Source: Mastigamoeba balamuthi (lineage: Eukaryota > Evosea > Mastigamoebida > Mastigamoebidae). From it: a stretch of 29,897 nt of DNA. The stretch is taken from positions 28,021 through 57,917 of the forward strand of contig CACRSC010000123.1 of NCBI GenBank assembly GCA_902651635.1. The letters run 5' to 3'. Below the pieces are notes generated by a model that had not been told where the DNA came from, did no database searches, and was given only the letters and a program-made list of their open reading frames with translations. Position 1 is the first letter of the stretch, and each line of letters starts with the position of its first letter. Below are positions 1 through 9,651 of this stretch, one piece after another. The translations under genes were made by a program, and so were the position numbers.

Positions 1-139
1 CGAAGACCTTGGCGACGAACACGTTGGTCTCGCGGGCGGCCGGCGTGCCCAGGTCGAGGATCGCGGGCTCCGCGTCGGGCGGGATGCCCAGCAGGGGCTT
101 GCCTTCGCCCGTCGTGCGTCCTTTCTCGGGGTCCTCCAT
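1..139 (-). CDS. 5' end of an unrecognised protein, runs off the left edge
   Basis: On the minus strand an ATG at 139-137 opens a frame that stays open to the window edge (46 codons). The peptide begins MEDPEKGRTTGEGKPLLG and continues with an Asp/Glu/Pro-rich stretch ending ...ETNVFVAKVF. Codon use is GC-rich like the other genes here, and composition drops sharply to AT-rich just upstream of the ATG, as expected at a gene start. A purine-rich leader (GAGAAAGGAGTGCGAGCT) precedes the ATG. No domain can be recognised from so short a piece. The coding call rests on composition and frame only. Confidence 0.55.
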   Translation of the reverse strand, partial: MEDPEKGRTTGEGKPLLGIPPDAEPAILDLGTPAARETNVFVAKVF

Positions 140-2590
140 AGCTCGCACTCCTTTCTCTGTGAGAAGATTTCCGGATCTTTATGATTCCATTTAATTGGAA
201 CCACGTATTCCCACCGGGCAAAATACTGTCAGTTGTGCATTGAGTTTTGCAGAGCACACCCCAGGGGATATTCCACACATTGGGAAGAGACACCTCAAGG
301 GAAGCACAAGCAAGGCAGCTATCCAAGAGAGGATTGGAACGTGAACTACATTCATTCCAAATAAGTGCAGTTTCAGCAGCCCAACAACATCAACAGTAGC
401 AAAATCTCAGTTGCCTCAAGTTGAATGGCTTTGAAAGTGCAGTTAAATGATGATACTCGTGAAATATTGGAACCAGAAAGGATCAAATCTTAACTGGCAT
501 GCTATACAGAAGTTTCTCAAACATTGACACAGTACTCTGCTCATATCAGTTCCTTGTACTTGAGACTATGTCACCAACTGCTCAAGAATTACTGAAGAGT
601 TGTGAGACTCTGACCAGTAGAAGGCTGTGATATTACTGTTAATGATTAAGCAACTTAATGAAATTCATCCTTGTCATCAGAGTCACATCAGCAGATGCTA
701 CTATTGTTGAAAAAACAGAATGATGATCCAGTGATTATTTCAATACATTTAAAGCTCTGTCTAACAGAATGCTTATTGTATTGCAGAAACACCATATTGA
801 ACTCATGGAATGTAATATTCCTTTTATGACTGATATGTTTTTTAGCAGTTGCACAAACAAGACCATTGCTTTTGGTTCCTCGAAGCATATTCAGATTGTT
901 TGTTGATCAGTGTGTAATTAAGAAATGTTACTATATAGCAGATTGGTTTATAGAACATACTTGCTGTTAGCCAGCGTGTCTGTGTTGCATATGAGCTGTA
1001 TGTAATAGTGTTTTCTTACTTATTTGAAATTTCTATAGATAACAGAAAGCAAATTAAGGAAATAAAAGAGAATTGTACTGAGGAATTAGTACATCTGCTT
1101 TCTCTTGGAAAGCAACCAAGTCTGATAATGAAGCAGATAAGCAATTCTCTGAAGGATACGAGGTTTTGATATTTCATTTCATTTTATAAAGGATATAAGA
1201 TTTCTTTTTCTCATTATCATTGTGTTTTACTTTTCCTAGTTAAATTAAATTAATAATTCTTATAATGATAGCATAATCTTGAATATTGAAATATACATAG
1301 TATGAATATAGCTATGTTTGATATTCCGAATAGCAGTCATATTGTATTAGTGGTAATAGTGCATTATGAAAGTCATAAATAAAATGATTGATAGATTTGC
1401 ATGTAAATGATAGATATTTTCCTTATGATTGAATGCAATCAGGTAAGACATGCATGATGGTTCGGGATGAGATGCCACAATCTTATTAGAGTTCAGAAGT
1501 GTGATGTCTTTACTGTCCTGCATACAGAATTGGCTCTCAGATTCGTGATGAGAATGCTGCCAAATAATGCACTCTTAGGTCTCGTTTAAGCCCTGGAAAC
1601 TCTCAGATATTTTTGTGTGTACACATCGAATCTCAGTGTACACAGATAAAAATCTGGTGTGTAGATAGAAAACTGTGAGAAACTGGCTGCTGAGTATTGT
1701 GGCATGCCATACAGGCATCTGTGGTCTGATAAGATATGAAGATACATCCTTCTGAGAATTTTTCACTATTTTGTAGATAACAGCTCAGCATGTGAGGTTA
1801 TACCAAGGTTCTTTGTTTGACACTTCAGTCAAATTGAATTGAATTCACAAAGAGTGTGCTCTACTACTATAGACATTTTCTCTCTTACCCCAGGACCTAA
1901 CTCTAGATTTTGGCAAGTCCTTTTCCTGCATCCTTGTGTGGCCGTGGGCATGTAGCCCTGCAAGGAACGCTCTGTTTCTCTGGAGCCACCAATCCCCCAA
2001 GAGATTAATAACAGCAGCCAAACAGAGTGGCCAACCACACCGCACAGGCATGGGGTTGGCTGCAAGGGCAAGGGGGCACAGCCTGGGTTGTGGCTCTCAC
2101 GCATATTTTAGTGTGCTAGGGCACAGTGGGGTTGCAGTGCTCCAGTCAGAATGAATACACCAAAAAAGATCCCATCAGATATTGCAAAATTTATAAATCT
2201 GATCGATAAGGAAAAATCTGATATTTTAAGTAAATCAGTACTGCTAATATCTGGCTGTATAAAAAGGGTATTCTCACATTGAATTTAAGTGTGGTGTGTG
2301 TGCAATGTTCTATCATACCATCGAATATTGCCATGCAGAGCCCCATCAACAAGGATACCATCTTGGCCATCCAGTCTGCTCTCCACGGTACCTCTGCACA
2401 TGCTGGGCCATCGTTCACAGCTGTGCCATTGCTACAGAGTTTCCTGGGCATGTGTACCGTGTCCGCATCTGCAACCACAGGGCGGTTCCTGCCAAGTTCT
2501 CCATGCCCTCAATGTCGGCACCCTCCTTCTCTGAGTGCTCTGGTATGGGCACCCACTTCGTCCTTGCTCGTCTACCTCCTCTGCAGCCAC
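140..2590. other. AT-rich gene-poor stretch with decayed coding fragments
   Basis: About 2.4 kb of AT-rich DNA, clearly different from the GC-rich genes. I see no intact gene. Short coding-like pieces occur on the plus strand: about 425-500, 690-890 (two frames give plausible peptides, e.g. SHQQMLLLLKKQNDD and LIVLQKHHIELMECN), 840-970 (e.g. FRLFVDQCVIKKCYY), 1031-1165 (e.g. EELVHLLSLGKQPSL, just after a possible acceptor TTTCTATAG) and 2154-2282 (43-codon ORF starting MNTPKKIPSD). Stops and frame changes separate them, so a decayed gene or transposon is likelier than an active gene. I could not assign a family. No tRNA or other RNA gene was recognised. Confidence 0.5.
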
Positions 2591-3260
2591 TAAATGGGGG
2601 TTAGCACCCCCACATGGCCGTGGAAACATGATGAAACCAACGAGATTTCATTGAGAAAACTCATTTGGCAATTTTGCTCCAGTGAAAGTGAAATCTCCAG
2701 CATTTGCAAGTTTTCACAATGATAGCGCGCTGGGTTTTCCTTCTCTTTCCACCATCTTGAATGCCCCGAGTTTTCTTTGTTGCACCAACCAATCCATTCG
2801 TTGTTCTTTTTGGCCTGCTGATCAATGAGCGACTGGCGGGACAGGGGCGTCATCACGTGGGCAGACAGATACCTGCTTTAATTTCTTGGTCAGGAGCTCC
2901 TCCACCGTCTTCTTATTGGGGCTCTCCTCCTGTGAAGTGACTTCTGGCACGGTGCGCTTCTTTCCGCAACGTGAGCTCAGCATGCCCGCCGTGGCTTTCG
3001 TGGCCTTTTCCTCCTCCGTCTTCTGCTTTCTCAGTTGCTCTTTCCACTGCTTGCAGATGGACTCCTCCATCATCTCCACTTTTTTGTGCAGTGGTAGCAG
3101 TTACTGCAGTAGGCTTATGGGGGGCAATGTCCAGCACACATATCTCGGGTTTTTGGCAAGCTGACACTTGGCAGGCTGGTCGTACACCTTAGCTGTTAAC
3201 TCCTTCACCACCTCTAAGTGATGTTGCTGTAGTCGGGGCTTTTGGGGATCGCTGCAAGTT
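2591..3260 (-). pseudogene. Degenerate Lys/Glu-rich ORF, possibly transposon-derived
   Basis: Read on the minus strand, a nearly continuous frame runs from about 3260 to 2822. It is interrupted by one TAA before an ATG-led segment at 3079 (MEMMEESICKQWKEQLRKQK, then a charged region with EEEKATKATAG and EELLTKKLKQ). Upstream in frame is a peptide containing LEVVKELTAKVYDQPAKC. After a frame change near 2850 a second segment follows (SLIDQQAKKNNEWIGW, RWWKEKENPARYHC). An alternative frame near 3110 reads AYCSNCYHCTKKW, a CxxC-type cysteine cluster. The charged, helix-prone character and frame breaks suggest a decayed nucleic-acid-binding or transposon protein. I do not recognise the family; it could also be a divergent host gene with introns I cannot place. 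Confidence 0.35.
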
Positions 3261-3915
3261 AGCCATCATCAGTGGTGGTGTGTGGGTTACTTACACTTTC
3301 GTGGCGGTCCACACACTCCAGAACTTTTCTGCATCGAGGCCGCCATGACGTACGACGGAATTGAGTACATTGCGCTGCGTTGGTACGCAGCCCACAATGC
3401 CGTGGTGGGCATCGCGCCCGGCCGTCTGGCTCGCACGTGCGTTGCCCGCCCCTTTACTCCTCTGCTTGGCGCGCCCCTTGAGTCGTCGAGCATAACAGCG
3501 TTCCAAAACAGAATCTGTTGGCAGGTGGTCCCGCTCGGCTATGTCGAGAAGAAGGTGGCTTTGATGGGGCGCACGGAGAAGGAAACGGCGCAGCAGGCAG
3601 CAGTGCGTGGTCAACTATTTGTACGAGCTCCTCTGGCCTCTCGGAGCGAGCTGGCAGCGATCGGCCTGTGTTGTGTTGTTTATTCGAAACGAAAAACGAG
3701 TGCCAGCGTGATGTATGGGTTTGAAGGTCCGCCCGCATTTGCGTCACCACGCCTCTCGGAAAACGAAAAAGCCAGCAACCGAGGAACCGAGTGCATCACT
3801 GCGTGTTGCGAAAACACAGGTTCGAGAGCTGGACCTTTTCTCTCGCGCTCAGTCAAACCGCTGGTGTTCACTGGGGTTTTCCGCACCCTTTGGTTCAGTA
3901 CAACCGCCTGGCCTG
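3261..3915. promoter_or_regulatory. Upstream region of the secreted-protein gene; no gene assigned
   Basis: GC content rises to host-gene level through this interval. Open frames exist on both strands (plus from 3344, starting MTYDGIEYIALRWYAAHN; minus 3614-3291), but neither shows a recognisable domain and both are the kind expected by chance in GC-rich DNA. The stretch next to 3916 presumably holds the promoter and 5' UTR of the following gene. No TATA-like box is obvious. Confidence 0.3.
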
Positions 3916-5652
3916 ATGGCAACTGCACCGACCCACCGCTCTCACACGGGGCTTGCTGTCCTCTGCTTCTGCCTGACCGTTGCTGCCCAAGCGACCGCCG
4001 ACAGCGTCGGGCTGTCGTTGTCGCTTGCGCCCGTGTACCCGCAGCCCGGGACTGTCGTGCAGCCGTTTGGTCAGCAGGGGACCGGCATCACTGTCTCAGT
4101 CGAGGTTGGGTCCACTCACTCACTCACTCACTCACTCACTCACTCTCTCACCCCACCCCGCTCTTCCTTCCCCCCCTCCTCCTCCCCTTTTCCAAATCTT
4201 TCCCTCGAGTAACCAGCGTGTTGCCAAAAGGTCGTTGTGTCGGCAGCAGCAGACGTGTCTTGCACGCAGACGATCGCGGTGACGTTCTCGTCCGCAACCA
4301 ACGGGACCCGCCAGCTGCTCAACTTCACGTCGCCCATGTCGCTCGTCGGCGAGCCCGTCGGCCTGCGCTCGACGTTGGCGTCCTCTTCCCGTCTCGAGGC
4401 CAGCAGCTTCTTCGGCTCGGCGCAGCTCTCCTCGGCGGCTGTGCTCGTGTCGTGCACGGCAGTCGGCCACCTGGACAAGTCGACCGCGGGCAACAGCGCG
4501 CAGTGGTCCTTCGAGCTGGGTTCGTGCGAGGCCGCGCCCACGGCAGGGCAGTGCCTCGCCCACGCCCTCGAGACCCGCGCCTGCGCGGTCAGGTACGCGG
4601 ACCCCCTGTTGCTCCAGCAGCCCGAGTGCGTGCGCTACCCGCCCCACGACCAGGCATTGCCCGCAGGGAGCAATTACGACATGGGCTTCGCCACGCTCTG
4701 GTTCCACTTTGGGTCGTCGTCGGTGGCGGCATCGTTGTGGGACGCCTCCAGGGCTGCCGCGCACAAGGTCGTCGACAGCTGCCTCGCGAACGCCTCTGCA
4801 GCGCACGGCACCGCGTTCGACTTCGGCGGCTACAGTCTCCGCAGGGAGCCCAGCTACTACGGCAAGCCCCAGCGCCCTGGCACCCTGTACCTCAGGGCTG
4901 TGGCCCCTCAGTCGAGCGGCGTCCTCCCTCCGACAAAGTTCGCGTCGGAGGCTCTGCAGCAGTGGGACTCCCTCGTGGCCTGTGCAGCAGCAGCAGCGCC
5001 CGGGTTCGCCTTCGACAGCGTCTCTGCAATGCACAGCTGCTGGCGCTGCGGCAACGGCGTTGTCGACTCTGACGAGCAGTGCGACTCCTCCGACTACTGC
5101 CATCCCGTGTCGTGCATTTGCGATGCTGGCTCTGTGGTCTCCAATGGCGTCTGCGTGCCGCAGTCACAGTGCACGCTCGTGCGCGTTTACGACAGCGAGT
5201 ACAGGGACGCCGACCCGGCGTCGTCTGACGCCCTTCTCCTCCAGTCGGCAGTCGCTCGATGCTTCGATCCGTCCGAGCTCTTCGTGTCTGTCGTTCGCAC
5301 CAAGGTGGCCACTGGGGTGGCCAAGCTGCGTCTCGTGCTGGGTCCTGCTGCCAAGGGCGCCATTTACCCGGGAGCCCGGACTCCGATGCAGGCGCAGTAC
5401 GACGACGCTGTCTCCGTGGCTGCCACCGACAAATCGTGCGTGGATAAGGCCTTTGAAGCTGCGCTGCAGGGAACAGGCAGGAAGGCAATGCCTGTGGGTG
5501 GGTGGAAGGTCTACGACGACGCTCACCCTCTGGGCGATGACTCTGGGTCGTCTGAAAGATATCACTCATCCTCTGCTCCCGTGGGTCTGCCCTCCTGCCA
5601 TCTCGTGACTTTGCTGCTCCTCACTGCTTCATCACTCGTGCTACTTCCCTGA
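3916..5652 (+). CDS. Secreted, probably GPI-anchored cysteine-containing protein (2 exons)
   Basis: Exons 3916-4104 and 4231-5652 are joined in phase 0 across a 126-nt intron, giving 536 residues. Residues 1-34 form a signal peptide (hydrophobic core GLAVLCFCLTVAAQA, then ADS). A Ser/Ala-rich ectodomain follows with scattered cysteines and N-glycosylation sequons. Near residues 330-375 is a cysteine cluster starting CWRCGNGVVDSDEQCDSS and ending in CVPQSQC; the CGNGxxDxxEQCD core resembles the cysteine-rich repeat of many secreted bacterial and protist proteins. The last 20 residues are hydrophobic with no basic tail (HLVTLLLLTASSLVLLP), after a Ser-rich spacer, as in GPI-anchor signals. Surface or secreted location is therefore likely; function is unknown. 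The start was chosen because it puts the signal peptide first. Confidence 0.75.
4105..4230 (+). repeat. Intron carrying a TCAC/ACTC microsatellite
   Basis: The single intron of the secreted-protein gene starts GTTGGG and ends AAAAG before exon 2. From about 4113 to 4146 it consists of a perfect CACT tetranucleotide repeat of about eight units, followed by a CT-rich tract (4147-4200). Tetranucleotide runs of this length usually vary in copy number between isolates. Confidence 0.7.
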
Positions 5653-5920
5653 GTTGAAGGCACCCATTGCTCTCTCCCGACTTCTCTCTCTCTCCCCCCC
5701 CATGGGAATAGAGTAGAGAGACTGGCTGGTGTTGTGGTTCCGGATTTGGCTCCAACTTTCTTGCAGGCTGTAGCCTGGTCACACTTGGTTCGGTACAGAT
5801 GAGTGGGAAGCGTGGGAGCAGTAGAGGTGCGTGCTCTTCCACTGAGACCATCCCCAGTGGTCTTCCTCCCTGATGATTCCAGGACTCGGTTAGGAGACAG
5901 ACATCGATCAGGAGACAGGT
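5653..5920. other. 3' flank of the secreted-protein gene
   Basis: This contains a CT-rich tract (about 5680-5702) just after the stop, likely 3' UTR. No gene is seen. From about 5920 rightwards the minus strand begins to read as the retroelement relic described next; the boundary is not sharp. Confidence 0.3.
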
Positions 5921-6570
5921 CTCTGTATGGCCTGCCACCGGTCGTGCCTCCAGTGGACCCAATGTCGCTATATAGCCCTGCAGGCCTCGAGAGGATATTG
6001 ACTGCAGCACGGCATCAATCATGGCGCTGGTGGAATCAGCCAGAGAACGTCGTCCTTTGTGAATTTTGCCACGAAAAAGTCTTGTGCCCGGGCCTCGTTG
6101 TCGTAAAACTGGGCCACGTAGACTGGGAGAACGTGCCCTTCGCGTGATGCCAGAGTGTTCACATTGGGCTCCAGTAAGCCTGCCTTACGGATCGCCCACT
6201 GTATGGCGCACCATGTGTGGGCTGTGGTTCAATATTCCTGCTGCCTCCGAGAGAGTGCATCTGCATATGCAATGCACTCCGAGGGGATCCAATGCACCCC
6301 CGTGAGTCTAACTCGGTACTTGATTAGCCAGGTTGTCAGACTCCATGCCGCATCAGCAAGTGGAGGCACGGAACCCTCCCCCCCTTTGCACATTGCACAT
6401 GTAGTGCTGGCCATAATATTGTCAGTATGCATGCCCACTGTCTTGCCCTGCAGTGTTGAAGAGAAATACCAGGCCTCTCACGATTCATTTGAGTAGTAGT
6501 TCTGCCAGACAGCATCACTGTTTTGGCAATGCAATTCCATCAAATGCATCGCATGTAGCACAATTGCAGC
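5920..6570 (-). mobile_element. DIRS/Ngaro-like retrotransposon relic: RNase H and downstream connector
   Basis: Read on the minus strand from about 6570 down. The RNase H part has GMHTDNIMAS (the TDN block, near 6430) and, at its end, GVHWIPSECIAYADALSRR (near 6245-6290), matching the usual hIPGexNxxADxLSR ending with its catalytic Asp. An in-frame TGA at 6231-6229 follows. The frame continues through WAIRKAGLLEPNVNTLASRE, then YVAQFYDNEARAQDFF, then DDVLWLIPPAP. This matches the region after RNase H in DIRS/Ngaro elements (DLFASRxN... FY... NWLxPP...LI). A shift near 6020 leads into MIDAVLQSISSRGLQGYIAT. Another TGA interrupts the frame near 6480. Reverse transcriptase, tyrosine recombinase and terminal repeats were not found, so this is a dead fragment. 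Confidence 0.75.
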
Positions 6571-6875
6571 ACATTTAGAACATTTTTTCGATTATTCATC
6601 GCTAAGCTCTCTGTCATTTTTTTCCAAGTCAAACTCTGTTTCAGCTTTTTCACTGAAGTGGTCTGGGAAACCAGGCCTCCCTGGGAATACGGTGCAGGGG
6701 GATCTCACTGAGGTACCAGGCATCATGGTACCACAATCATCAAACCCATCAATACACTCTGGTTACTACTGCTGGTAGCCCAGGGGGCAGCAGCTGTGGA
6801 TAATTCCATCACCATTACCAGCTGAATGTCCAAAACACCCTCTTTTGGGCAGTCATACTACTCATTAAAGTAATT
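6571..6875. other. Junction between the two retroelement relics
   Basis: AT-rich, with no gene recognised. It separates the minus-strand RNase H relic from the plus-strand LINE relic. I could not find a target-site duplication or terminal repeat marking either element's edge. A perfect LINE 5' end is not visible. Confidence 0.3.
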
Positions 6876-8299
6876 AAAAACTGCACTAAATGCATCATAC
6901 TGAAGGTCATAACACGACAGGAACTCAGAGTAGTAGATGAGAAACAGGTCAACCAGGCAGCTGCAACTGAAGGAGACAGCCTATATCTTGGCCAATGAGT
7001 AGGCAATAAAGTCCCAGTGGGATTTCTCATCCACAACTCTATCTGCAACTATTGGTCAATTAGCACCACTAACTGTAAAGACTTCTAATAGGAACAGTGA
7101 AACTCAACACCACACTAAACATTATTAATGCATACAGCCCCATCAGGGGGTCCCCTGCCCAGATGGAAATGTGGCACATAATAGCAGAGCAAACAACGAG
7201 GACTAAGGACACCATACTGGTTGGCAACCTTACCACATGGATGGACTACCCAAACGAACAGCACAACAAAGCTGAAAAACAAATGTCACACTTCCAGCTT
7301 GAATGCAAGATGACAGATGTCCTTAAGCACCAAGGCATTACGTTGGCCATGCACCATGGCCCCCACAACACCAACAACTAGCTAGATTACATCCTGAGTG
7401 CTCGACACCTGCTATCACACATCCTCACCAGCAGGGTGGAAAAACACACCAAGGACCTCTCAGACCACTCGCCCATATACTGCTCCATCACATTAATGGA
7501 AAACATACCAAGACAACAGTGGAACCTCCCATAACAAATAAACTCCTGGACAAAAACTACATCCCTGAAAACTTAAGCTGCACAAATATGGGAGTGGTAA
7601 GAGATCCTACAGCGAACCCCATTACAGGATGACATGGATATAGACGAGATGCAAAAAAAGGCAGTAGAAGCAGCCCAGAAGGTCATGGGCCTAAAAACCG
7701 GCAGGCCAGATAGAGGGTGATCGAAAGCCATGTGAGCCTATGACACTTACCACGAAATCAGGAGAGCTGAAAGCAGGGATAAACTCAATGCCTCTATACC
7801 AAATAGCATCAAGTGCATAGAAACAGAAGTCATTCCCCTTCTACAATACAAACCGAATCATGGCCACACATACAAAACCTGGTGGGGCATAATGAAGTGG
7901 ATCCTCTGATGCATCAACAGAAACCACATCAGAGCAGATGCAGACCACATAAAAGAATACATTGAATGCTCAATGGCAGAAGGATGTGTAAGCCCAAAGA
8001 GGTTCCTCAAGGACCTATGTGCACCACGTGGCCCAGGGCTCCCACTTAGCTACACTAAACAGGATGGCACTCGCACAACCACTTCAGAGGAAGCCCACAC
8101 ATCAGTACAACTATGGATTGACAAACACTTCAACCAAGACACTGCGCCAGCTCACCACCTCACATAGTGGGACAGACCACACCCCACACTGCCTGATAAC
8201 GCAGCTGCCAAACTAGACAAACCAATCACAGTGGAAGAACTCAGGGAGGCCACAGAAGCCCAGAAAAGCAGCTTGGCCCCCGGACCTACTAAATTCAAG
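6876..8299 (+). mobile_element. LINE (non-LTR) retrotransposon relic: endonuclease, linker and start of RT
   Basis: An APE-type endonuclease is recognisable: ITRQELRVVDEKQ and VPVGFLIHNSI (6880-7045); LNIINAYSPIRGSP (7112-7153); GNLTTWMDYPNEQ (about 7222-7260) where active enzymes have GDFN, so the catalytic Asp is now Asn; LDYILSARHLL (7382-7414) and DLSDHSPIYCSI (7456-7491), the final DY and SDH blocks. After degraded sequence a nearly open frame resumes at 7736 and runs to 8299 with only two stops (TGA 7907-7909, TAG 8165-8167). It includes TYKTWWGIMKWIL and VSPKRFLKDLCAPRG and ends in PITVEELREATEAQKSSLAP plus GPTKF, the usual start of LINE reverse transcriptase (K..APGPDG). The catalytic RT core is absent. 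Many stops make it inactive. Confidence 0.85.
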
Positions 8300-9250
8300 T
8301 GTCGTCCATTTCCCGGACACATGGCATCATCATCGATGCCGACTTCTGGTCGGTCGACTACTTCTGCCGCTGGTGGATGAGCGGAGCCAGCACACGGAAC
8401 TTTGGCCCGAACGCCGACCCGCTCGTTGAGCACATCCGCTAGAACGTCGTGGACCGGCGCGCACGCTACCTCGTTGTGCGTCCCTATATGGAATCCCACT
8501 GGTTGCAGAACACGCCGTGGCTATGCGCCCCAGGTAGAGCCGGGCACCGCGGGCACTCAACTGGGTGGGGTGGGGTCCCAGCCACTGGCGACACGTGTAG
8601 TGCTGCAAGGCAAGCCCAGGTCCACACCGCGGTCCTCGGGCTCCTCCGCCTCTGCTCAGTTGGGGTGCCCTCGGCTTCCTCGACCAGCAAGTGCTGCGGC
8701 AGGCTGCCTGATCCCGACCGCCAGCTGACGGCAGAGGACCTCGAGGCATCTGTGATACTCGCCACACTCCACGGCCCGCAACCGCGCTTCGGCAACGACG
8801 ACGTGCTCGAGGCCAGCCCCTTCCTCCTCCACCCGCAGCAGCCGCAGGACCGCAAGCACAGCCACGAGGAGGACAGTGCCACATGGTCGACCACGAAGAG
8901 AGGCCCTGAAGAGGGCCAGGTGGCCCCAGGAGGAGCACAACATGGCACAGCCGCAGGCCCAGACGCCCGTGCTCTTCCACCTCGCCGTGTCTCTGCTGCG
9001 GGACATGGATTCCTTTGCGCACTTGAGCGGCAACAGTGAGAGCAGCAGCAAGGACTGCGACTCCAACGACGAGGAAGAGGGCAACAACGTCGAGGAAGAC
9101 GACAATGACGAGGAAGACGAGGACGAGGACGAGGTGGAGGATGAGGAAGAGGACGAGGACGACGAGGATGACACCGGCAGCGACGATAGCGAGGACGAGG
9201 ACAAGGACACTGACGGAATGGCCTGTGGCAGCGACCACAGCGACGAGTGA
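8300..9250 (+). pseudogene. Broken or mis-framed gene for an acidic-tailed protein
   Basis: GC-rich, host-like codon use starts abruptly at 8300. One frame reads IIIDADFWSVDYFCRWW, then PNADPLVEHIR, meets TAG at 8440-8442, and continues NVVDRRARYLVVRPYMESHW to about 8533. A possible intron follows (GTAGAG at 8534 to CTCAG at 8659). Then LTAEDLEASVILATLHG and NDDVLEASPFLLHPQQPQ appear (8720-8850). In another frame TPVLFHLAVSLLRDMDSFAH leads into a very acidic tail of Glu/Asp (about 9055-9250) ending DHSDE, TGA at 9248-9250. The pieces need a stop and at least one frame change to connect. Either a pseudogene truncated by the neighbouring LINE, or a gene with introns I could not place. Family not recognised. 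Confidence 0.45.
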
Positions 9251-9651
9251 CAGCGGATGAGATGGGGACGGGACACACGGCACGAACGCGGCCCTCTCTA
9301 GGCAGCAGCCGCGCAATGTGGGGAGAGAAGAGGTGGTTTTGGCCAGGAAGCGAACTAACCGACAAACAACACCCCAACACAACGCACCGCTGTGCTCTCT
9401 GGGCTTTTAGTTCGGCCTTCTGATGTGAACCGTCACCACACACCGTTTCCGACACCACCGAGATTGCGGAAGATCTTCGCCATTGTGGACGCGAGAGCTA
9501 CACGTGCCACCCCAACAGGCTGCAGAACACCGTCGGCCTGAGCGCAGGCAATAAGATTCTCCCGGCCACGAATCCTGATGAAGATACACACCCACAAGAT
9601 ATCTTGGGCAGAATTTGCGGGTCGGGCGCTCGACACCACCAGCGGAGAGCT
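9251..9651. promoter_or_regulatory. Intergenic region upstream of DCP1
   Basis: 401 bp between the acidic-tail stop and the DCP1 start. No gene is seen. It contains an AGATATC word at 9597-9603, about 50 bp before the DCP1 ATG, related to the AGATWTYCC word found before other genes here. This is probably the DCP1 promoter and 5' UTR. Confidence 0.35.

Noticed and set aside
2289-2629. Overlapping ORFs on both strands around 2.3-2.6 kb
   Set aside because: Several frames are open at once without a domain or consistent codon use, which fits chance more than coding.
3282-5072. Long plus-strand frame (596 codons) spanning the secreted-protein gene
   Set aside because: It reads through the microsatellite intron and becomes Arg/Pro-rich in the wrong frame over exon 2; the two-exon model gives a signal peptide, a cysteine motif and a GPI-type tail.
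8440-8442. TAG as a reassigned sense codon
   Set aside because: TAG ends DCP1 (10554-10556) and the MYND gene (20052-20054) where the family or domain ends, so TAG is a normal stop here.
8330-9382. Minus-strand frames of 206-350 codons opposite the acidic tail
   Set aside because: Poly-Ser, poly-Val or poly-Arg tracts are simply the complement of the GAC/GAG repeat; no domain.
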